Shown here piece after piece: positions 5,401 through 5,528 of a stretch of 5,528 bases of DNA. Source of the stretch: Elusimicrobiota bacterium (GTDB taxonomy: Bacteria > Elusimicrobiota > Elusimicrobia > UBA1565 > UBA9628); assembly GCA_028871595.1 (NCBI GenBank), contig JAGWMT010000221.1:1-5528 (forward strand), written 5' to 3'. The notes beneath the pieces were generated by a model that saw only the letters and a program-made list of their open reading frames with translations, did no database searches and was not told the DNA's origin. Position 1 is the first letter of the stretch, and each line of letters begins with the position of its first letter. The translations under genes were made by a program, and so were the position numbers.

Positions 5401-5528
5401 AAGGTCTCCCTGACCGGCGCCGCCCGCGAGGCGGTGCTGACCAAGGCCCTGTCCCAGTCGCAGTACGGCGCGCGGCCCGTGAAGCAGATCGTGGACCGCG
5501 AGATCAACCGGGCGCTGAAGGACGCGGA
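2341..5528 (+). CDS. Clp-type tandem AAA+ ATPase with predicted signal peptide and unusual N-terminal half (3' end outside window)
   Basis: One frame runs 1062 codons from the ATG to the window edge without a stop. Residues 1-34 look like a signal peptide, 35-198 are low complexity and 199-440 are unassigned. D1 (about 460-700) begins with the Clp-like Tyr-Gly-Thr-Asp-Ile-Thr and Leu-Ile-Gly-Arg motifs. It has Walker A Gly512-Glu-Lys-Gly-Val-Gly-Lys518-Thr519, pore-loop Tyr556, Walker B Asp583-Glu584, Gly-Ala-Thr-Thr 617-620 and arginine fingers 635-636. D2 (about 755 onward) has Val-Ile-Gly-Gln-Asp, Walker A Gly798-Lys804-Thr805, pore Tyr846, Walker B Asp870-Glu871, sensor-1 Asn912, arginine finger Arg982 and sensor-2 Gly-Ala-Arg 1043-1045. 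Such proteins are ATP-driven hexameric unfoldases that thread substrates through a pore, either to disaggregate them or to feed a peptidase. D1 joins D2 with no room for the ClpB middle domain, so the layout is ClpA-like, and no Clp_N repeat is seen. Only a few tens of C-terminal residues are probably missing. Fold assignment is firm; location and substrate are open. Confidence 0.92.
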   Translation, partial: MEKTMPRRAPVAAVFARVTLAALLAAAPAPGLWAQVVGRVEPVGASAVGVSGVSAAAMAAPLSAAAPLSSLSAPAAAPLAAASAPGVAPVPAAALGAAVLPAAAPAVAKAAAPSAAAVLKSVASGAAALNGPRATSASSKAESARAFDAAAARPADSGDAVSGAWNAAPALGLSRSTRGAASDGPARGSNGGSRGPIDHRAAANALDSALMKTVKGGKLMTEDQLVQAAKVLGHRETVAAELIKILVGDGRLMALSGNRYVFTDLADRFAGEFSNPEVNKAGKLAREGVAAVNGDRKINGNARAVVAFQRSLTALRAAGETESAAEVEILYNNARFELLRSVLREYIGVVGGKAQTDPARFEEPRARAVAAHNALNDMHFGAGQAAPAFDEDTRAWLEDTIGDMKPSQKFQEQEQGRITAQALGDVLTMLEGARPQRLLLTGPAAEDPKPAEKAAYKPLDKNEYETLYEYGTDITQKASDPKRRPLIGRRGEIRQMVKTLLRVEKNNPLVIGEKGVGKTAIVNGLAQMIVDGQIPELSGKTIIKIDLNKVVAGTKYRGEFEERMQKIIAEAKKSNGRVILFIDEIHMIVGAGGASGSPDASQILKESLSDGSISVIGATTMDEFRRIEKDGALMRRFNPVKLLPPTKDEAETILEGVKGVYEKKHGVTIALETVKAAVSLAYRYVTDRHLPDSALDLMDDASAEVELKASEAKANGVESPTKAVTAEDIAQEISLRTGIPAGKLNEDKRAQLKNLPAEMKSQVIGQDEAVEKVAEAVQAGETGYRDPKQPIASFVFLGPTGVGKTELARMLAKIKFGSEKNMLRLDMSEYQEKSSVSRLISAPPGYVGHEEGGQLTESIRRNPYQVILLDEIEKAHPEVFDVLLQVLEDGRLTDGQGRTVDFSNTIIIMTSNIGGSVSGDENAKIADGWRDGGDGYEYKQDGMGFNAKTLKRAKAGTGVSSERAKHYLEAFKAKYRPEFVNRVGEDRVVVFNEITEKSKLGAILDLRLKALESQLKEKDLKVSLTGAAREAVLTKALSQSQYGARPVKQIVDREINRALKDA
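2443..2934 (+). other. Ala/Pro/Ser/Val low-complexity segment of the AAA+ protein
   Basis: Residues 35-198 consist mostly of alanine, proline, serine, valine and glycine, encoded by GCC/GCG-rich DNA (one row at 2521-2580 counts 51 of 60 G or C). No fold or exact repeat unit is seen. It becomes more polar after about residue 140 (Lys, Glu, Arg, Asp). It would act as a disordered spacer between the signal peptide and the folded part. The frame is supported by the intact downstream domains and absence of stops. Confidence 0.6.
2947..3135 (+). other. Possible winged-helix-like segment in the AAA+ protein
   Basis: Residues 203-265 read as two or three helices followed by Asp-Gly-Arg-Leu-Met-Ala-Leu, a turn at Ser-Gly-Asn-Arg and Tyr-Val-Phe, which resembles a helix-turn-helix plus beta-wing layout. 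This is a pattern impression from predicted helices and a hairpin, not a family match. It occupies roughly the place where Clp proteins usually carry their substrate/adaptor-binding N-domain. Confidence 0.25.
5083..5250 (+). other. Extended D2 loop with candidate ClpP-docking tripeptide
   Basis: Residues 915-970 lie between sensor-1 Asn912 and the Arg-Pro-Glu-Phe block at 976-979. The first half is acidic and glycine-rich (Asp/Gly/Tyr around 927-942). Met943-Gly944-Phe945-Asn946 (5167-5178) sits where ClpC has Val-Gly-Phe-Asn and ClpA has Ile-Gly-Leu, the tripeptides that dock into ClpP. The loop is longer than the about 30 residues I expect in ClpB and slightly longer than in ClpC. The assignment is by position and motif only. 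Confidence 0.5.

Overview
The window is 5.5 kb of high-GC bacterial DNA with four protein genes, all on the + strand: the 3' end of a HipA-family kinase/toxin gene (1-426), a VIT1/CCC1-type metal transporter (601-1302), an LpxL/HtrB-type lipid A acyltransferase (1336-2247), and a large Clp-type tandem AAA+ ATPase that starts at 2341 and runs off the right edge without a stop. No RNA gene, CRISPR array or insertion sequence is visible, and no gap between genes exceeds about 175 bases.

The acyltransferase implies a Gram-negative (diderm) cell that makes lipid A or a similar lipid. Hand counts on sample rows give about 70% GC for the transporter and up to 85% in the N-terminal part of the AAA+ gene, but only about 58% for the hipA fragment. 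The hipA gene therefore looks compositionally foreign to its neighbours. A signal peptide followed by a long Ala/Pro/Ser/Val low-complexity stretch on a large protein, together with high GC and -10-box-to-start-codon promoters, recalls metagenome-derived Elusimicrobiota. Other high-GC diderm phyla such as Acidobacteriota or Myxococcota are not excluded, so this is inference only.

The three complete gene starts share one layout. A -10-like hexamer (TAGAAT, TAGAAT, TATACT) ends only 6 or 7 bases before the start codon, and no Shine-Dalgarno sequence is present. This predicts leaderless mRNAs, each gene with its own promoter despite the short spacing. GC-rich perfect palindromes lie upstream of two of these promoters (538-553 and 558-573 before the transporter, 2290-2307 before the AAA+ gene). 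They could be terminators without U-tracts or operators.

The most interesting object is the AAA+ protein. Its two ATPase modules carry nearly complete Clp motifs, but the Clp_N domain and the ClpB middle domain are not seen. In their place are a predicted export signal, about 160 residues of low complexity and about 240 unassigned residues. A Met-Gly-Phe tripeptide sits in the D2 loop where ClpA and ClpC carry their ClpP-docking tripeptide. An export signal on an ATP-driven unfoldase is a real puzzle, because extracytoplasmic compartments normally lack ATP.

The four genes do not form an obvious pathway. The transporter and acyltransferase are close (33 bases) but apparently separately promoted.
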